NCBI RefSeq assembly: GCF_019972815.1
Contig: NZ_BPPA01000014.1
Span: 1-64,000 of the forward strand
Direction: 5' to 3'
Origin: Lactobacillus huangpiensis
Lineage (GTDB): Bacteria; Bacillota; Bacilli; Lactobacillales; Lactobacillaceae
Length of the DNA stretch: 64,000 nucleotides
Shown: one piece after another, positions 28,515-39,855 of the stretch
Layout: each line of letters starts with the position of its first letter
Position numbering within the stretch: the stretch's first letter is position 1
The notes under the pieces: model-generated
The model's database searches: none
What the model was told of the DNA's origin: nothing
Seen by the model: only the letters and a program-made list of their open reading frames with translations
Program-made: the position numbers and the translations under genes

Positions 28515-30260
28515 CTACTGTCTTTTGCTTTTTAATCCCTCCAGTCTTGATTCCGCAATCTCATGTTCCAACTCGTTTTCACATTGTTCTCTTTGGGCTT
28601 TATCCCAGCCATAATAATCAGACATGTGTTTAATCACGCCATTCTTTACCTGGTCTAATGTATCGCTCTTGAATAAAATATGATAAGTACGTCTTAATAG
28701 ATAGTCAACTGGTGTTAATGTCATTTCCTCTGCAAGCGAGTAATCAAGAGCTGCAGTTTCACCAATACTCAATCCTTCTTCTGGTTTGATTGTTTGGGCA
28801 TAGTCGTAAATTTGCTCCGCCTGAGAGCCAAATAAGTTTGCAATCTCTTTTGCATCATCAGCTGCAAGGCCGGCAGCCACACCATCTTTAGCAATGCGAG
28901 CAAGTTCAGCTTCTGCGTTGTCAGAATCGAAATCACCACCAGCAACTTTAATTTCTGCTGAATCTTGCAACGTAAAGTTTTTAGAAAACTCGTCATGAAA
29001 TTTTTGCTGAATTTTCTTCATTGCACCATTGGCCATGATGCGGTAATCTGTCAGCTTACCTCCGGCTAAAGTGATCAATCCATCTTCTGCTTCAGTTAAC
29101 GAACTACCACGTGATACTGCAGATGGTGCTGAAGTACTGTCAGAAACGCTGGCACCAGTTGCTGCATCTGCAGCTTCGTTACCTTCCACTTCAACTTCGA
29201 TTAGAGGACGAACACCGGCCCAACTGGCTTCAACATCGTTAATTGTTAAATGGGCTGCAGGATACTTTTTATTGATGATATTTAACAAGTAGTCTACATC
29301 GCTTTTTTCAACAGTAGGATGAGCATAATCACCTGTAAAGTCAGTATCCGTTGTGCCGAAATAGGTTTTACCTTCCCGAGGAATAGTGAAAATCATTCGG
29401 CCATCAGCAGTACCTGAACCAAAATATGTTGGCTGTGGCACAGTCAAGCGGGACTGGTCAACTACCAAGTGGACACCTTTTGTAGGACGCAAACGCGGTT
29501 TTTTATAAACTTCTTTATCTTCTTGTCTTACCAAATCAGACCAAGGTCCAGAAGTGTTAATAACAACATCAGCATGAATTTCAAATTCTTCACCAGTTAA
29601 ATTGTCATGAACGCGAACGCCATTAACTTGTTTCTGATCATTATGTAAAATTGCTATACACTTCAGTCGACTAACGGCCAGACATCCTAATTCATGAGCT
29701 TTTTTAACATTTTCTACTACCAAGCGGGAATCGTTATTTTGATAATCTAAGTAAACACCTGCACCCTGCAAGTTCTCACTATTTAATTGTGGCTCTCGTT
29801 TTAATGTTTCTTCCTTATTCATCATGTAGTTGGCATATTTAATTAAAGGTGAATCTCCTTCGATACCAGCCAAATGATCATAAAGATCCATTGCTACTTT
29901 TACCGAGAACATAGTAAACGTTGTCCCTGGTTCGTCATAAATTGGCAAAATCATAGGATCAGGTTGGGTCATATGCGGAGCAATATGCTGGATAACAGCA
30001 CGCTCCTTGACTGTATCAGAAACGACTTGAACATCAAAGGTCTTCAGATAACGAATACCACCATGTACAAGTCTGGTAGACCGTGATGAGGTACCTCCAC
30101 CAAAGTCTTGCATATCAATCAAGCCTGTCTTCATTTTAGCTGCACTGGCCTGAAGAGCAACACCTGCTCCAGTAATGCCGCCTCCGATAACCAGCAAATC
30201 TAATTTTTCATTTTTTAAACGTTCAATTTCTTCTTTTCTGGTTTCAATTGAAAACGCCAT
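28515..30260 (-). CDS. glpO: alpha-glycerophosphate oxidase/dehydrogenase
   Basis: This 581-aa FAD enzyme oxidises glycerol 3-phosphate to dihydroxyacetone phosphate. The FAD-binding motif is LVIGGGITGAGVALQ near residue 20; other family segments are SSRSTRLVHGGIRYL and VRPLIEVE. An Ala/Ser-rich insert (about residues 355-395, AADAATGASVSDSTSAPS) sits where oxygen-using GlpO enzymes differ from GlpD. With no respiratory partner nearby, an H2O2-forming oxidase is likely. It follows glpK by 31 bp and shares its CRE-bearing promoter. Confidence 0.9.
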   Translation of the reverse strand: MAFSIETRKEEIERLKNEKLDLLVIGGGITGAGVALQASAAKMKTGLIDMQDFGGGTSSRSTRLVHGGIRYLKTFDVQVVSDTVKERAVIQHIAPHMTQPDPMILPIYDEPGTTFTMFSVKVAMDLYDHLAGIEGDSPLIKYANYMMNKEETLKREPQLNSENLQGAGVYLDYQNNDSRLVVENVKKAHELGCLAVSRLKCIAILHNDQKQVNGVRVHDNLTGEEFEIHADVVINTSGPWSDLVRQEDKEVYKKPRLRPTKGVHLVVDQSRLTVPQPTYFGSGTADGRMIFTIPREGKTYFGTTDTDFTGDYAHPTVEKSDVDYLLNIINKKYPAAHLTINDVEASWAGVRPLIEVEVEGNEAADAATGASVSDSTSAPSAVSRGSSLTEAEDGLITLAGGKLTDYRIMANGAMKKIQQKFHDEFSKNFTLQDSAEIKVAGGDFDSDNAEAELARIAKDGVAAGLAADDAKEIANLFGSQAEQIYDYAQTIKPEEGLSIGETAALDYSLAEEMTLTPVDYLLRRTYHILFKSDTLDQVKNGVIKHMSDYYGWDKAQREQCENELEHEIAESRLEGLKSKRQ

Positions 30261-30291
30261 GATTTAGCCTCTTTCTTTTTTATAAAAATTT

Positions 30292-31824
<1,533 letters not shown>

Positions 31825-31888
31825 TTAGTATTAAAACTAATTTTGTAAAGGTAACTGTCGTTACAATTCAATTTTACCCTCGCTTTTC

Positions 31889-31902
31889 GGGAAGCGCTAA
31901 CA
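31889..31902. promoter_or_regulatory. CRE site between glpK and the LysR gene
   Basis: GGGAAGCGCTAACA matches the central part of the CcpA cre consensus (AAGCG-C-T) with two mismatches at the left edge. It probably mediates catabolite repression of glpKO. Confidence 0.55.
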
Positions 31903-31951
31903 TATAATGATAATAACTTATTAGTTAAAGTTATAAGTAAAAGGACAAAGT

Positions 31952-32833
31952 GTGATGAAATATAGTTTATTAACATATAAGTACTTTATTGACGTCGTTG
32001 AAACACAAGGATTTACCCCTGCTGCCAAAAGAAATTTTGTCTCCCAAACAGCAATTAGCAATGCAATAAAAAATTTAGAGAAAGACCTGGGCGTTCAACT
32101 TATTGATAGGTCAACTTCTCATTTTAAGGTCACTTTAGCCGGAATTAATTTGTACCATTGTGCAGTGCCTGTACTAAACAAATATTATGAGTTTAGCGAA
32201 AAAATCAGCCAATTAAACAATTCCTTTCAAACAATAAGAATTCATTATTTGCACGCCTTCAATTATTGGGCAGTTCAATTGGCACAGTCTCTTGCTAAAA
32301 ACAATCCAGGTTTACAATTACAACTTGACACTGAAAACTTTGCCGCCAGTATACCTAAACTCGATGCAGGAGATTATGACGTATTGATTGGGTTTTCCAC
32401 TGCCGTTAGTAAAATTAAAAATATCCATGTTAGAAAAATCGGAACAGCCAATTTTGGCATTTTGTTGAATCAAAAGGCTATTGATCAAAAAGGAAGACTC
32501 AAAAAGGAAGTTATAAAAAAGCAGCCCCTTTTCTTACAAAAATGGACTGCTACTGATAATAATGATGTACAAACAAAAATTAAAAATATTCTGGAAAAAA
32601 TGAATATTAGTTATGAACAAATTAATTATTTAGATAGCTTTGACGCTGCTTTATCAAATGTTGTTTTAAATTATGGAATGGCTATATATCCGGAAGAGTT
32701 GCCACTGCCGAAAATATATGATGAATATGTTACTTTTTTACCAAACTTGCCTAAACTAAAATACGATGTTGTTGCGATATATAAAAATCCAGCTATTTAT
32801 AATATATTAGAACATTCCCTGTCTAAAAAATAA
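31952..32833 (+). CDS. LysR-family transcriptional regulator
   Basis: This 293-aa protein has an N-terminal winged HTH (residues 1-60: YFIDVVETQGFTPAAKRNFV, SQTAISNAIKNLEKDLGVQL) and a periplasmic-binding-like effector domain (about 90-290). It is divergent from glpK and convergent with an MFS gene. LysR regulators often control the divergent operon, so glpKO is the first candidate target. The ligand is unknown. It starts near GTGATG at 31952 after AAAAGGAC. Confidence 0.9.
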   Translation: MMKYSLLTYKYFIDVVETQGFTPAAKRNFVSQTAISNAIKNLEKDLGVQLIDRSTSHFKVTLAGINLYHCAVPVLNKYYEFSEKISQLNNSFQTIRIHYLHAFNYWAVQLAQSLAKNNPGLQLQLDTENFAASIPKLDAGDYDVLIGFSTAVSKIKNIHVRKIGTANFGILLNQKAIDQKGRLKKEVIKKQPLFLQKWTATDNNDVQTKIKNILEKMNISYEQINYLDSFDAALSNVVLNYGMAIYPEELPLPKIYDEYVTFLPNLPKLKYDVVAIYKNPAIYNILEHSLSKK

Positions 32834-32854
32834 GTATTAAGTTACTTTCTATAA

Positions 32855-34048
32855 TTAGTCCAGTTTTCCCAATTTGCCTAAACCAGTAACTATAGTTATA
32901 AGCACTGAGAGAAACATGCAAACGGCAGCAACGACGAATATTGAATGGATTTCTGCTTTAATTAGAAAGCCACTAATTAAAGACATAACAGGACCAATTA
33001 TTCTTGTTAGCGAAGTTGAAATAGAAGTTATTGTTCCTTTAAATTTAGATGGGGTTTCTGCTTGAATAACAGTAAAGAAGTTGGCTTGCGACCAGACGCT
33101 ACCAAACGAAACCAATGCGTAACCAAAAGTGACCCAAATAAATGACTGGACATCAAGCATAATTAGGAAACCTCCCATTATTAACAGGGCAATCATAATC
33201 ATTTGAGTACCAAGTCTCATGCTTTTATTAACGCGCAAATAAATAAAATTGCCTAAAATGCTTGCAATCGCTGCTACTGTGTAAAAAATACTGACCATAT
33301 TGACAGAAACTTTCATTTCTTGTTTTAACAAAAAAGTAAGCATGGGAACAACTGCTTGAAAGCCAATGTTTGCCACGAAAAAACTTGCGATCAGCCATTT
33401 AATATCATGATGTGCAAATAAAAAAGTGATTCCATCTTTTGCGCTTTTATTAAAAGACTTTTCTTCTTTCACTGACTTAATTTCTTTATACAACGGTTCA
33501 TAATCTTTAATGACATAGGTTAAGTAGCCAAAACTTAAGGCATCTAGCAAAAAACCACCTACGTAATCAATTAAATTAATAATGACAGCTGCAATACCTG
33601 GACCAAAAGTTTTTTGAATCGATGAAATTAATCCCATTTGTCCTGAAACGGAAGATAGTTCTTCTTTTTTAACCGATTCGGCTATGAAAATTTGATATCC
33701 GGTCCAAGTAATTAAATCAAATGAACCAAGTATAAAGACTACTAATAAAAGCCAATATAATGAAATATTTTTAATAACCAAAAATGGTGCAATTATAATT
33801 AGCACCATTTGCATTATCAAAGAAAAGAGCATGATTGTCTTACGAGAATATATATCAAAAATGGGTCCAATTGTTAGTCCAAACAATGCTGTCGGCAGAT
33901 ATTCAACTGCGGTTAAAAGTCCCATTATGACTGATGAATGAGTTCTAGACAGCATCAGCAGTGGAATTGCAAAAGTGTAAAATTGATCACCCAGTCCTGA
34001 AATGGCATAGCCTAAAAGTAGTTTATTTTTTTGTGTTAAATTTTTCAT
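32855..34048 (-). CDS. MFS transporter (MFS_3/enterobactin-exporter-like)
   Basis: This 397-aa protein has about 12 hydrophobic segments, with a motif A-like loop after TM2 (GPIFDIYSRKTIML) and a cytoplasmic loop at about 195-215 (EIKSVKEEKSFNKSAK). It resembles the lactobacillus efflux-type MFS_3 group, whose substrates are mostly unknown. It is convergent with the LysR gene (22 bp between stops). It may export a compound sensed by that regulator, but nothing in the sequence proves it. Confidence 0.85.
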   Translation of the reverse strand: MKNLTQKNKLLLGYAISGLGDQFYTFAIPLLMLSRTHSSVIMGLLTAVEYLPTALFGLTIGPIFDIYSRKTIMLFSLIMQMVLIIIAPFLVIKNISLYWLLLVVFILGSFDLITWTGYQIFIAESVKKEELSSVSGQMGLISSIQKTFGPGIAAVIINLIDYVGGFLLDALSFGYLTYVIKDYEPLYKEIKSVKEEKSFNKSAKDGITFLFAHHDIKWLIASFFVANIGFQAVVPMLTFLLKQEMKVSVNMVSIFYTVAAIASILGNFIYLRVNKSMRLGTQMIMIALLIMGGFLIMLDVQSFIWVTFGYALVSFGSVWSQANFFTVIQAETPSKFKGTITSISTSLTRIIGPVMSLISGFLIKAEIHSIFVVAAVCMFLSVLITIVTGLGKLGKLD

Positions 34049-34292
34049 TGTGACTTCTTTTTAAATTTACGACAGACTATGTACTTAACTATTACAACGC
34101 ACATAATTCGCCGTTTTTAAGTTTAAATTAATTTAAGTAGTTTTATTGTTAGTAAGATAGTTTTTAAATCAGATCGTTTTTTGATTTATTTTTAGTATAA
34201 TAAATATATATAAATAGAATAACAAATTTTCTTAAGATTTGTCCATATTGCCAGCGACCTAAAACCTAAGGTAAAAATTAAGGAGTGTAAAA

Positions 34293-34574
34293 ATGAAAGC
34301 AAATTTAAAAAGTGATAAAACAGGAGTAATTAAACGGGTGAAAGCTAGGGCAAGTTGGACAGCCCTTTTCTTTGGTGCGTGGGTACCAATCTTCAGAGGA
34401 GACTGGAAGTTTGCCATTCTTTTTGGAATTATTCAATTACTTGAATTTTTTTCTTTTGGAATTATAGGATTAATTATAAGAATTGTAACCTGTGTCAAAT
34501 ATAATTCTTGGTATATATCAGAACTACTAAATAATGGTTATTCTCCTGCTGATAAACCTCTGAACAGGTATTAA
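34293..34574 (+). CDS. DUF2628-like small membrane protein
   Basis: This 93-aa protein has a cytoplasmic N-terminus followed by a region typical of DUF2628-like proteins (KARASWTALFFGAWVPIFRG, DWKFAILFGI) and one or two hydrophobic segments. The C-terminus has the conserved N-x-x-Y…L-x-x-G-Y-x-P pattern (ELLNNGYSPADKP). Function is unknown. AAGGAGTG precedes the ATG. It is monocistronic. Confidence 0.75.
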   Translation: MKANLKSDKTGVIKRVKARASWTALFFGAWVPIFRGDWKFAILFGIIQLLEFFSFGIIGLIIRIVTCVKYNSWYISELLNNGYSPADKPLNRY

Positions 34575-34703
34575 GACAAAAAGGTCTTTACCTAATCTGA
34601 TGGGATTTCAAATAAACGAATTTATAATTACAAGTAGAATGGTAAACTTTAATACAACTAACTAAAATTAAACTATTCCAAAAAACAATTATCTCAAAAT
34701 GTG

Positions 34704-34742
34704 ACCTCAAAATTCATAAAATATTTGGAGGCTATTTTTTTG
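34704..34742 (+). terminator. terminator before the 80-aa gene
   Basis: ACCTCAAAAT and ATTTGGAGG form an imperfect stem around 34704-34731, followed by a T-run at 34734-34741. Confidence 0.5.
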
Positions 34743-34750
34743 TTAAAATT

Positions 34751-34993
34751 TTATTTCTTGATTTCACACGCACTCACAATTTCTGAGATGCGAACTTCAT
34801 TTTCTTCAGAACCTCCAATAAAAGTTAATTCTGGTTCATCATCTTCTTCATTCATAATATCTTGGACAAATATTGTTTTCGTTTTGCCATTTTTTAACTT
34901 AAATTGAACAGTTCTACCATAAAAATGTTTTCCTAACTCTTGCAATGTCATTTTATGTGGATCCATTTCATCAACTTCATAGTCATCAAACAA
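34751..34993 (-). CDS. hypothetical acidic 80-aa protein
   Basis: This small acidic protein has a beta-rich core (RTVQFKLKNGKTKTIFVQDI) that could be a Lsm/SH3-like barrel, but I recognise no family. The only frame start is TTG 34993, with no Shine-Dalgarno sequence. An in-frame ATG lies nine codons in, also without one. It could be a truncated gene. Confidence 0.45.
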   Translation of the reverse strand: MFDDYEVDEMDPHKMTLQELGKHFYGRTVQFKLKNGKTKTIFVQDIMNEEDDEPELTFIGGSEENEVRISEIVSACEIKK

Positions 34994-35340
34994 TTTTTAT
35001 ATAATTTTGATACGGCAATAGATAAGCTTGTAAATCATCATTTTTAAATACTCAGTTAATATCAAGTAACATTTATTTCCACTTTTTAATTTTATAACAC
35101 TTACTTATTTTTTATTGCTTCCCCTTTATCATAATACTCTATTGATTCCATTGTCTATATAGTTAATAAGCATTTTTGCTACACGATTAATTGCTTCATA
35201 TTATTTTTACTGAATGATCTTTCACAGAAAATGTTTATCAAAAAATGAATTGTTATCTATTAACAAACACTTCACTTTGGTTTCCATATTCAAAAAATAA
35301 AATATTTAGATTATTTATTCATTTATGCCGTGCGAAAGCA
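34994..35340. other. AT-rich gap, no gene seen
   Basis: About 350 bp between the 80-aa gene and the tmRNA terminator shows no open frame with a ribosome-binding site and no clear hairpin. It may contain decayed sequence. Confidence 0.5.
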
Positions 35341-35381
35341 AAATAAAGCCCTATGATTGCTTTATTCATAGGGCTTTATTT
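35341..35381 (-). terminator. tmRNA terminator
   Basis: AAATAAAGCCCTATGA (35341-35356) pairs with TCATAGGGCTTTATTT (35366-35381), 10 bp beyond the 3' end of tmRNA on the minus strand. Confidence 0.85.
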
Positions 35382-35390
35382 AAATATCTA

Positions 35391-35753
35391 TGGAGGTGAG
35401 GGGAATTGAACCCCTGTCCAAACGCATTCCGTCACTGACATCTACGATCATAGTTATATTATTTGAACTTCACTAGTCCAAAACGCCATATAACAGGGCT
35501 AGTATGGGCTAGCTAACCTGGAATGACTCTTTTTAACTATTCAGATGAGGTAGTTAAACGTAACTCACTAAGTTGATACTTGAATTCAGACGTGAGTAAT
35601 CCGAAAACAAGCAACACATGCGCCTAAATTAGGCAGCTAATGCGTAAGAATTTTCTTTATTTGCAGTTATAAAACTGTGACGTTTTTACGTAGACGTGAC
35701 CTACGAACCGCAGTCAATGCGAATCTACGCCTGTCGAATCCCAAAACACCCCC
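35391..35753 (-). ncRNA. ssrA: transfer-messenger RNA
   Basis: The 363-nt gene shows the tRNA-like ends: 5' GGGGGTG pairs with 3' CACCTCC plus discriminator A, and the T-arm is GGGGTTCAATTCCCC. GGATTCGAC, the tmRNA D-loop hallmark, follows the 5' end. The resume codon GCA is at 35664 and the tag reads ANKENSYALAA before TAA (35629-35631). The pseudoknot region lies on both sides. CCA is not encoded. A TATAAT -10 box (35775-35770) lies just upstream. It rescues stalled ribosomes and tags the nascent proteins for degradation. Confidence 0.96.
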
Positions 35754-35816
35754 GCTTTGGGTAGAAATAATTATAGCATAATATAGCAATCTTGCCTAAT
35801 ATTATAAAATCACTTT

Positions 35817-36629
35817 TTATTTATCAAAAACAAATTTGCTAAAAGCTAAGGCTATACCATCTTGATCATTTGATGCAGTTTCAAAGTCAGCTTGTTTTTT
35901 TGCTTCTGCAGAACCATTATTCATGACTACTGAAGTTCCAGCTACTTGAAACATTGGTATGTCATTTCGTTCATCCCCAATTGCCATTATTTCTTCCGTT
36001 TTGTAATTTAACTTTTGTGCTAAGTACTGTAATGCAATACCTTTATTAACATTGGCATGCATTACTTCTAAAAAATTAACGGCTGCTCTGACAACATAAT
36101 TATCTTGACCAAAAACATGCTTAACTTCAGCTTCAATTTCATCTAGTTTTTCTTTTTCATCGCCAAAAACGGCTTTGATAACAGTTTCTTTACTTGATAA
36201 ATCTTGTGGTTTCCTAATCAATATTCCGGCATTATTTTCCCATGCCTGCGTTACTGTTATTCTACCCACATTCAAATTGCTGGTAATAATTTGACTGTCA
36301 GCATTCACAATATTATAAAAAACTTTGTTTTTCTGACTAAATTTGTCAATTGCTTCATAAGTTTTTGCAGACAAACATTTCTCAAGTAATTTTACGTGCA
36401 ACCCTGTTTCAATTACGGCACCATTAAAAGTTATTACATATTGATTATTGTTTTTCAACGCTAATTCATCAATGAATTTTTTAACTCCAGCATAGGGCCT
36501 TCCTGAACATAAGACCACTTTAACATTTTTGCTAATTGCTTTTGTAATTGCTTCTCGAGAGGATTCTAGAATCTTACCTTGACTATTTAATAAAGTATCA
36601 TCAACATCAACAGCTACTAATTTAATCAT
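35817..36629 (-). CDS. Cof-type HAD-IIB phosphatase
   Basis: This 270-aa phosphatase has nucleophile motif DVDDTLLNSQG (Asp8/Asp10), motif II in VVLCSGRPYAG, a C2B cap (about 85-190), Lys in NKGIALQ and metal motif AIGDERNDIPMF. Family members dephosphorylate sugar phosphates, FMN or related metabolites with loose specificity. It is monocistronic, just upstream of tmRNA. A second family member lies at 49334. Confidence 0.9.
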   Translation of the reverse strand: MIKLVAVDVDDTLLNSQGKILESSREAITKAISKNVKVVLCSGRPYAGVKKFIDELALKNNNQYVITFNGAVIETGLHVKLLEKCLSAKTYEAIDKFSQKNKVFYNIVNADSQIITSNLNVGRITVTQAWENNAGILIRKPQDLSSKETVIKAVFGDEKEKLDEIEAEVKHVFGQDNYVVRAAVNFLEVMHANVNKGIALQYLAQKLNYKTEEIMAIGDERNDIPMFQVAGTSVVMNNGSAEAKKQADFETASNDQDGIALAFSKFVFDK

Positions 36630-36856
36630 TTATGTTTCTTTCTATGGTTCTTTCCAATAGTTAGTTATTGTATAGCCTGGCTTCCAAGCTTACTTTTCAT
36701 TATACAGAAATTTTCAAAATAAAAAATTGTATATCTATAGGGTTTTAAACATTTATTTATGTTAACTGTTAACTCAAAATATGTAAATTCTATAACTAAG
36801 TCACTTCTAAGATCAGCAAATCCACCTCATATTAGCTCATTTTCAAAATAAAAGAA

Positions 36857-36883
36857 AACCGTTAAGAAACTTTCTTAACGGTT
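36857..36883. terminator. terminator after ackA
   Basis: AACCGTTAAGAAA (36857-36869) pairs with TTTCTTAACGGTT (36871-36883). T-rich sequence follows on both strands. The gap 36630-36856 before it shows no other feature. Confidence 0.8.
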
Positions 36884-36901
36884 CATAATTTTTTGTTTTT
36901 A

Positions 36902-38086
36902 TTAATTCAAATGTGCTAATCGAACGACATCACGCTCAATCATTAATTCCTCATCAGTTGGAATAATTAGAGCTTTAATCTTTGAATCTGGTTTAGTAAT
37001 AAACTTCTCGCCATTGGATTTATTTGCTTCCAAGTCAGGCTTTAAGCCTATAAATTCAAAAGATTTCATTACATTTTCACGAATGCCGGAATCATGCTCA
37101 CCTACGCCTGCTGTGAAAATAATTGCATCTGCGCCCTTCATTTCCACCATATAGGAGCCAATATATTGGATAACACGATTTACAAAAATAGCTCTAGCGA
37201 GATCAGCTTTTTTATCAGAATTATTCTCTAGATCACGCATATCAGAAGAAATTTCAGAAATTCCCAGCAGACCAGACTTATCATTCAAAATCTCAATCAT
37301 TTCATTGATATCAATATGGTCTTTATTCATGATATATTGCAAAACAGATGGGTCAACATCACCTGAGCGTGTACCCATAGTTATACCAGCCAATGGAGTA
37401 AAGCCCATTGATGTATCAAAGGACTTACCACCTTTAACTGCAGTGATGGATGCACCTGAACCAAGGTGACAAACAATTAACCTTAAATCTTTAACATCTT
37501 TACCCAACATCTGAGCAGCGCGTCCTACAATATAACGAACAGAAGTACCATGAGCACCATACTTACGAACGCCATATTTCTCATAATAATGATAGGGAAT
37601 CGAATACATATAATGCACAGGATCTAAAGTTTGATGGAATGAGGTATCGAAAACGCCTACTTCAGGAACACCAGGTAGCAATTTCATAAAGGCCTCAATG
37701 CCCTTCCCTTCTGCCGGATTATGAAGTGGAGCATATTCCTTCAAATCATAAATCTTTTGAAGTTTTTCCTTGTCAATTAGAGCAGAATCAGTAAAGTCTT
37801 CTCCACCTGCAACTATTCTATGGCCAACACCTACAATTTCACTCAAATCGTTAATCACATGGTATTTCTTTAATGCTTCAAGTAGTAAATTAACTGCAGT
37901 TTCCTGATCTGGAATGGCAACATTCTCTGAATGTTTTTCACCATTCTCCAGTTCAATTTCAAAAGAAGAACCGTCAATACCAACTCTGTCAGCAATTCCA
38001 TTTGCTAAAACCTTTTCTTCAGGTAAAGCAAACAACTTATATTTAAATGAAGAACTGCCTGAGTTGATTGCTAAAACTTTTTTCAT
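36902..38086 (-). CDS. ackA: acetate kinase
   Basis: This 394-aa enzyme converts acetyl phosphate and ADP to acetate and ATP. The ASKHA-fold signatures are present: VLAINSGSSSFKYKLF at the N-terminus, VGHRIVAGGEDF, FDTSFHQTLD, CHLGSGASITAVKGGKSFDT and FTAGVGEHDSGIRE. It lies downstream of the comG operon and methyltransferase gene, the conserved order in bacilli and lactobacilli, with 43 bp separating it from the methyltransferase gene. Confidence 0.96.
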   Translation of the reverse strand: MKKVLAINSGSSSFKYKLFALPEEKVLANGIADRVGIDGSSFEIELENGEKHSENVAIPDQETAVNLLLEALKKYHVINDLSEIVGVGHRIVAGGEDFTDSALIDKEKLQKIYDLKEYAPLHNPAEGKGIEAFMKLLPGVPEVGVFDTSFHQTLDPVHYMYSIPYHYYEKYGVRKYGAHGTSVRYIVGRAAQMLGKDVKDLRLIVCHLGSGASITAVKGGKSFDTSMGFTPLAGITMGTRSGDVDPSVLQYIMNKDHIDINEMIEILNDKSGLLGISEISSDMRDLENNSDKKADLARAIFVNRVIQYIGSYMVEMKGADAIIFTAGVGEHDSGIRENVMKSFEFIGLKPDLEANKSNGEKFITKPDSKIKALIIPTDEELMIERDVVRLAHLN

Positions 38087-38129
38087 AAATGTAATTCCTC
38101 CATAAACTTGACTTTGAAATTTTCACAAA

Positions 38130-39131
38130 TCAATCAATGTTTTTAGTATACCACTCATTTAGTTTAACATTAAGCTTTATTAGGTCTTGTTCACTTTTAA
38201 ATGAATCTAACTTTGTGAGAAAAACTTCACTATTTCTGATATTTTTTCCATGATTTTGAAAGGCCAAAATTGATTTTTGATTAAATTTATTCTGAAAAGC
38301 ACTGTCTGGTAACTCAATTATTGCACGCAGAAAAACCTTATCAGTTAGCCATGGCATAAAGTCACCACCACCTTTGCCAGACAAAATATTCTGTGGCACA
38401 ATCAGGAAAGCATAGCCACCGGCTTTAAGATTTTTAATGGTCTGTTCAATAAATAAAAGATGAGCAAGCGAATGTCCATTCTCAGATTTGGTAGCAAAAT
38501 TTTTAGCGTTTTTATCAATTGGATAATAACCAACTGGTAAGTCACTTACAACAACATCAGGGCTTTTAAACATCCAGGGAGTTAGAGCATCCTGACAAAA
38601 CATTTCAATATCAATATCACTCAAATGAGCTTCAATATCAGCAAAGCTCAACATTTCTTCATCATTATCAATACCATAAAGTTCAAAATCAGACTTTGAA
38701 TGATTAGCACTTTTCAACTGATTGACTACAGAAAACAATAAATTTCCAGTTCCAATAGCAGGATCGGCAATTATCAACCTTTCCTTTGGTAAAAGTTTTA
38801 ACATAAACATTGCAATTACTGTTGAAATCGCAGGAGGCGTCGGCATCTGATTAACATCCAACCCGTCTTCATTAATTGCTTTTAAAGTTAAATAAGTAAA
38901 AATTTGCAGCTTTAGCTTATTAGAAAGTCTGCTATAATCTAATTTTTCATATTTTTGACTCAATTCTTGAACCGTTTTTTTGTCGGGAGCTCCCAGTTCA
39001 ACCTTAATTTGACTATTTTCAAGATTATCAAAAGTTTCTGTCAGAGCTTCACCAAATGAGACATTCAATGCCTCTTGCAAGCATTTAATACAGTCCAAGA
39101 AATTATTAAACAGTTTTTCAATATTATCCAT
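38130..39131 (-). CDS. YtxK-like class I SAM-dependent methyltransferase
   Basis: This 333-aa protein resembles the N6-adenine methylase fold. SAM-binding motif I is IADPAIGTGNLLFSVVN (about residues 140-156), and an acidic loop follows (YGIDNDEEML). The catalytic motif expected as NPPY reads SDLPVGYYP, so adenine-N6 activity is doubtful. Orthologues follow comG in many Firmicutes and precede ackA. Its role is not established. It starts behind AAGGGGAATAAG. Confidence 0.85.
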   Translation of the reverse strand: MDNIEKLFNNFLDCIKCLQEALNVSFGEALTETFDNLENSQIKVELGAPDKKTVQELSQKYEKLDYSRLSNKLKLQIFTYLTLKAINEDGLDVNQMPTPPAISTVIAMFMLKLLPKERLIIADPAIGTGNLLFSVVNQLKSANHSKSDFELYGIDNDEEMLSFADIEAHLSDIDIEMFCQDALTPWMFKSPDVVVSDLPVGYYPIDKNAKNFATKSENGHSLAHLLFIEQTIKNLKAGGYAFLIVPQNILSGKGGGDFMPWLTDKVFLRAIIELPDSAFQNKFNQKSILAFQNHGKNIRNSEVFLTKLDSFKSEQDLIKLNVKLNEWYTKNID

Positions 39132-39191
39132 TGCTTATTCCCCTTATCTCTTAAATATTTTAATAGAAGAAAGGTAATTAGAGCAAGAGAA

Positions 39192-39350
39192 TCAATTATT
39201 AATTAAATACTCAATTAATAAAAAATCATTTTCCATGCTCTCTTGATAAACATCTAGATAAAATTGAATAAAAATTAAGCAGGTGATTAATACCAAAATA
39301 CTGCTAAGAAAAGCATTAGCTTTTAGTCTTAGTCTTTTGTTTTTGATCAT
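39192..39350 (-). CDS. comGG: ComGG-like minor pseudopilin, 52 aa
   Basis: A 52-residue frame overlaps the end of the comGF gene by 35 bp in another frame. It begins MIKNKRLRLKANAFLSSILV, with a basic N-terminus followed by one hydrophobic segment (about 12-30), and ends DFLLIEYLINN. The layout matches a short ComGG: a pilin-type N-terminal helix without a clear prepilin cleavage motif. The location at the end of comGA-GF is the main support. It would complete the seven-gene operon. Confidence 0.65.
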   Translation of the reverse strand: MIKNKRLRLKANAFLSSILVLITCLIFIQFYLDVYQESMENDFLLIEYLINN

Positions 39351-39855
39351 TTAATACCTTCTCTTTCTCTTTTTTTGTCGGTCTAGAGCTAAATTTAAAA
39401 TATAATTCTGATTTTCTGCCGTCTGTTTCTGTAACTTCTATTTTCACCATTCTATCATTGGTTGTAAAGCTAGACCTTTTTACATCTAACAATAGGGGCA
39501 TATGTCCGCCTTCAGGAGTGGTTACGCGCAACATATTTTTATACTGAGTCAAACGATATATTGTATCTTTCCCTTGCGCATCAATTTTCTTAAAAACAGC
39601 CTTTTCAGAATTAGATCTCTCTGGTAAGGTAAATACTTTTTCATTCTGTTTCTCTTTAATAAATCGATTTAGTTGCACATATGAAAATACAATGTCATCA
39701 GTCCGATGTTGAACTTTATTTACTAAAGTAAGGCTTTTTACTAAATTCTGTAAAATTAGAACTACCACCAATGTCACAAACACCGCAAATACTGCTTCCG
39801 CCAAAATGAAGCCTTTAGTTTTTAATTTTGTATGTCTTTTTTTCTGCCATATCAT
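39316..39855 (-). CDS. comGF: ComGF-like competence pseudopilin
   Basis: This protein of about 179 aa has a prepilin-like N-terminus (HTKLKTKGFILAEAVFAVFV, with Glu five residues after the Gly) and one transmembrane helix, then a beta-rich domain (ITERYRLTQYKNMLRV-like strands). The C-terminus is Lys-rich. A longer frame starts at 39882, but ATG 39855 places the pilin motif in the usual position. It overlaps comGE by about 40 bp. It is part of the DNA-uptake pseudopilus. Confidence 0.75.
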   Translation of the reverse strand: MIWQKKRHTKLKTKGFILAEAVFAVFVTLVVVLILQNLVKSLTLVNKVQHRTDDIVFSYVQLNRFIKEKQNEKVFTLPERSNSEKAVFKKIDAQGKDTIYRLTQYKNMLRVTTPEGGHMPLLLDVKRSSFTTNDRMVKIEVTETDGRKSELYFKFSSRPTKKEKEKVLNDQKQKTKTKS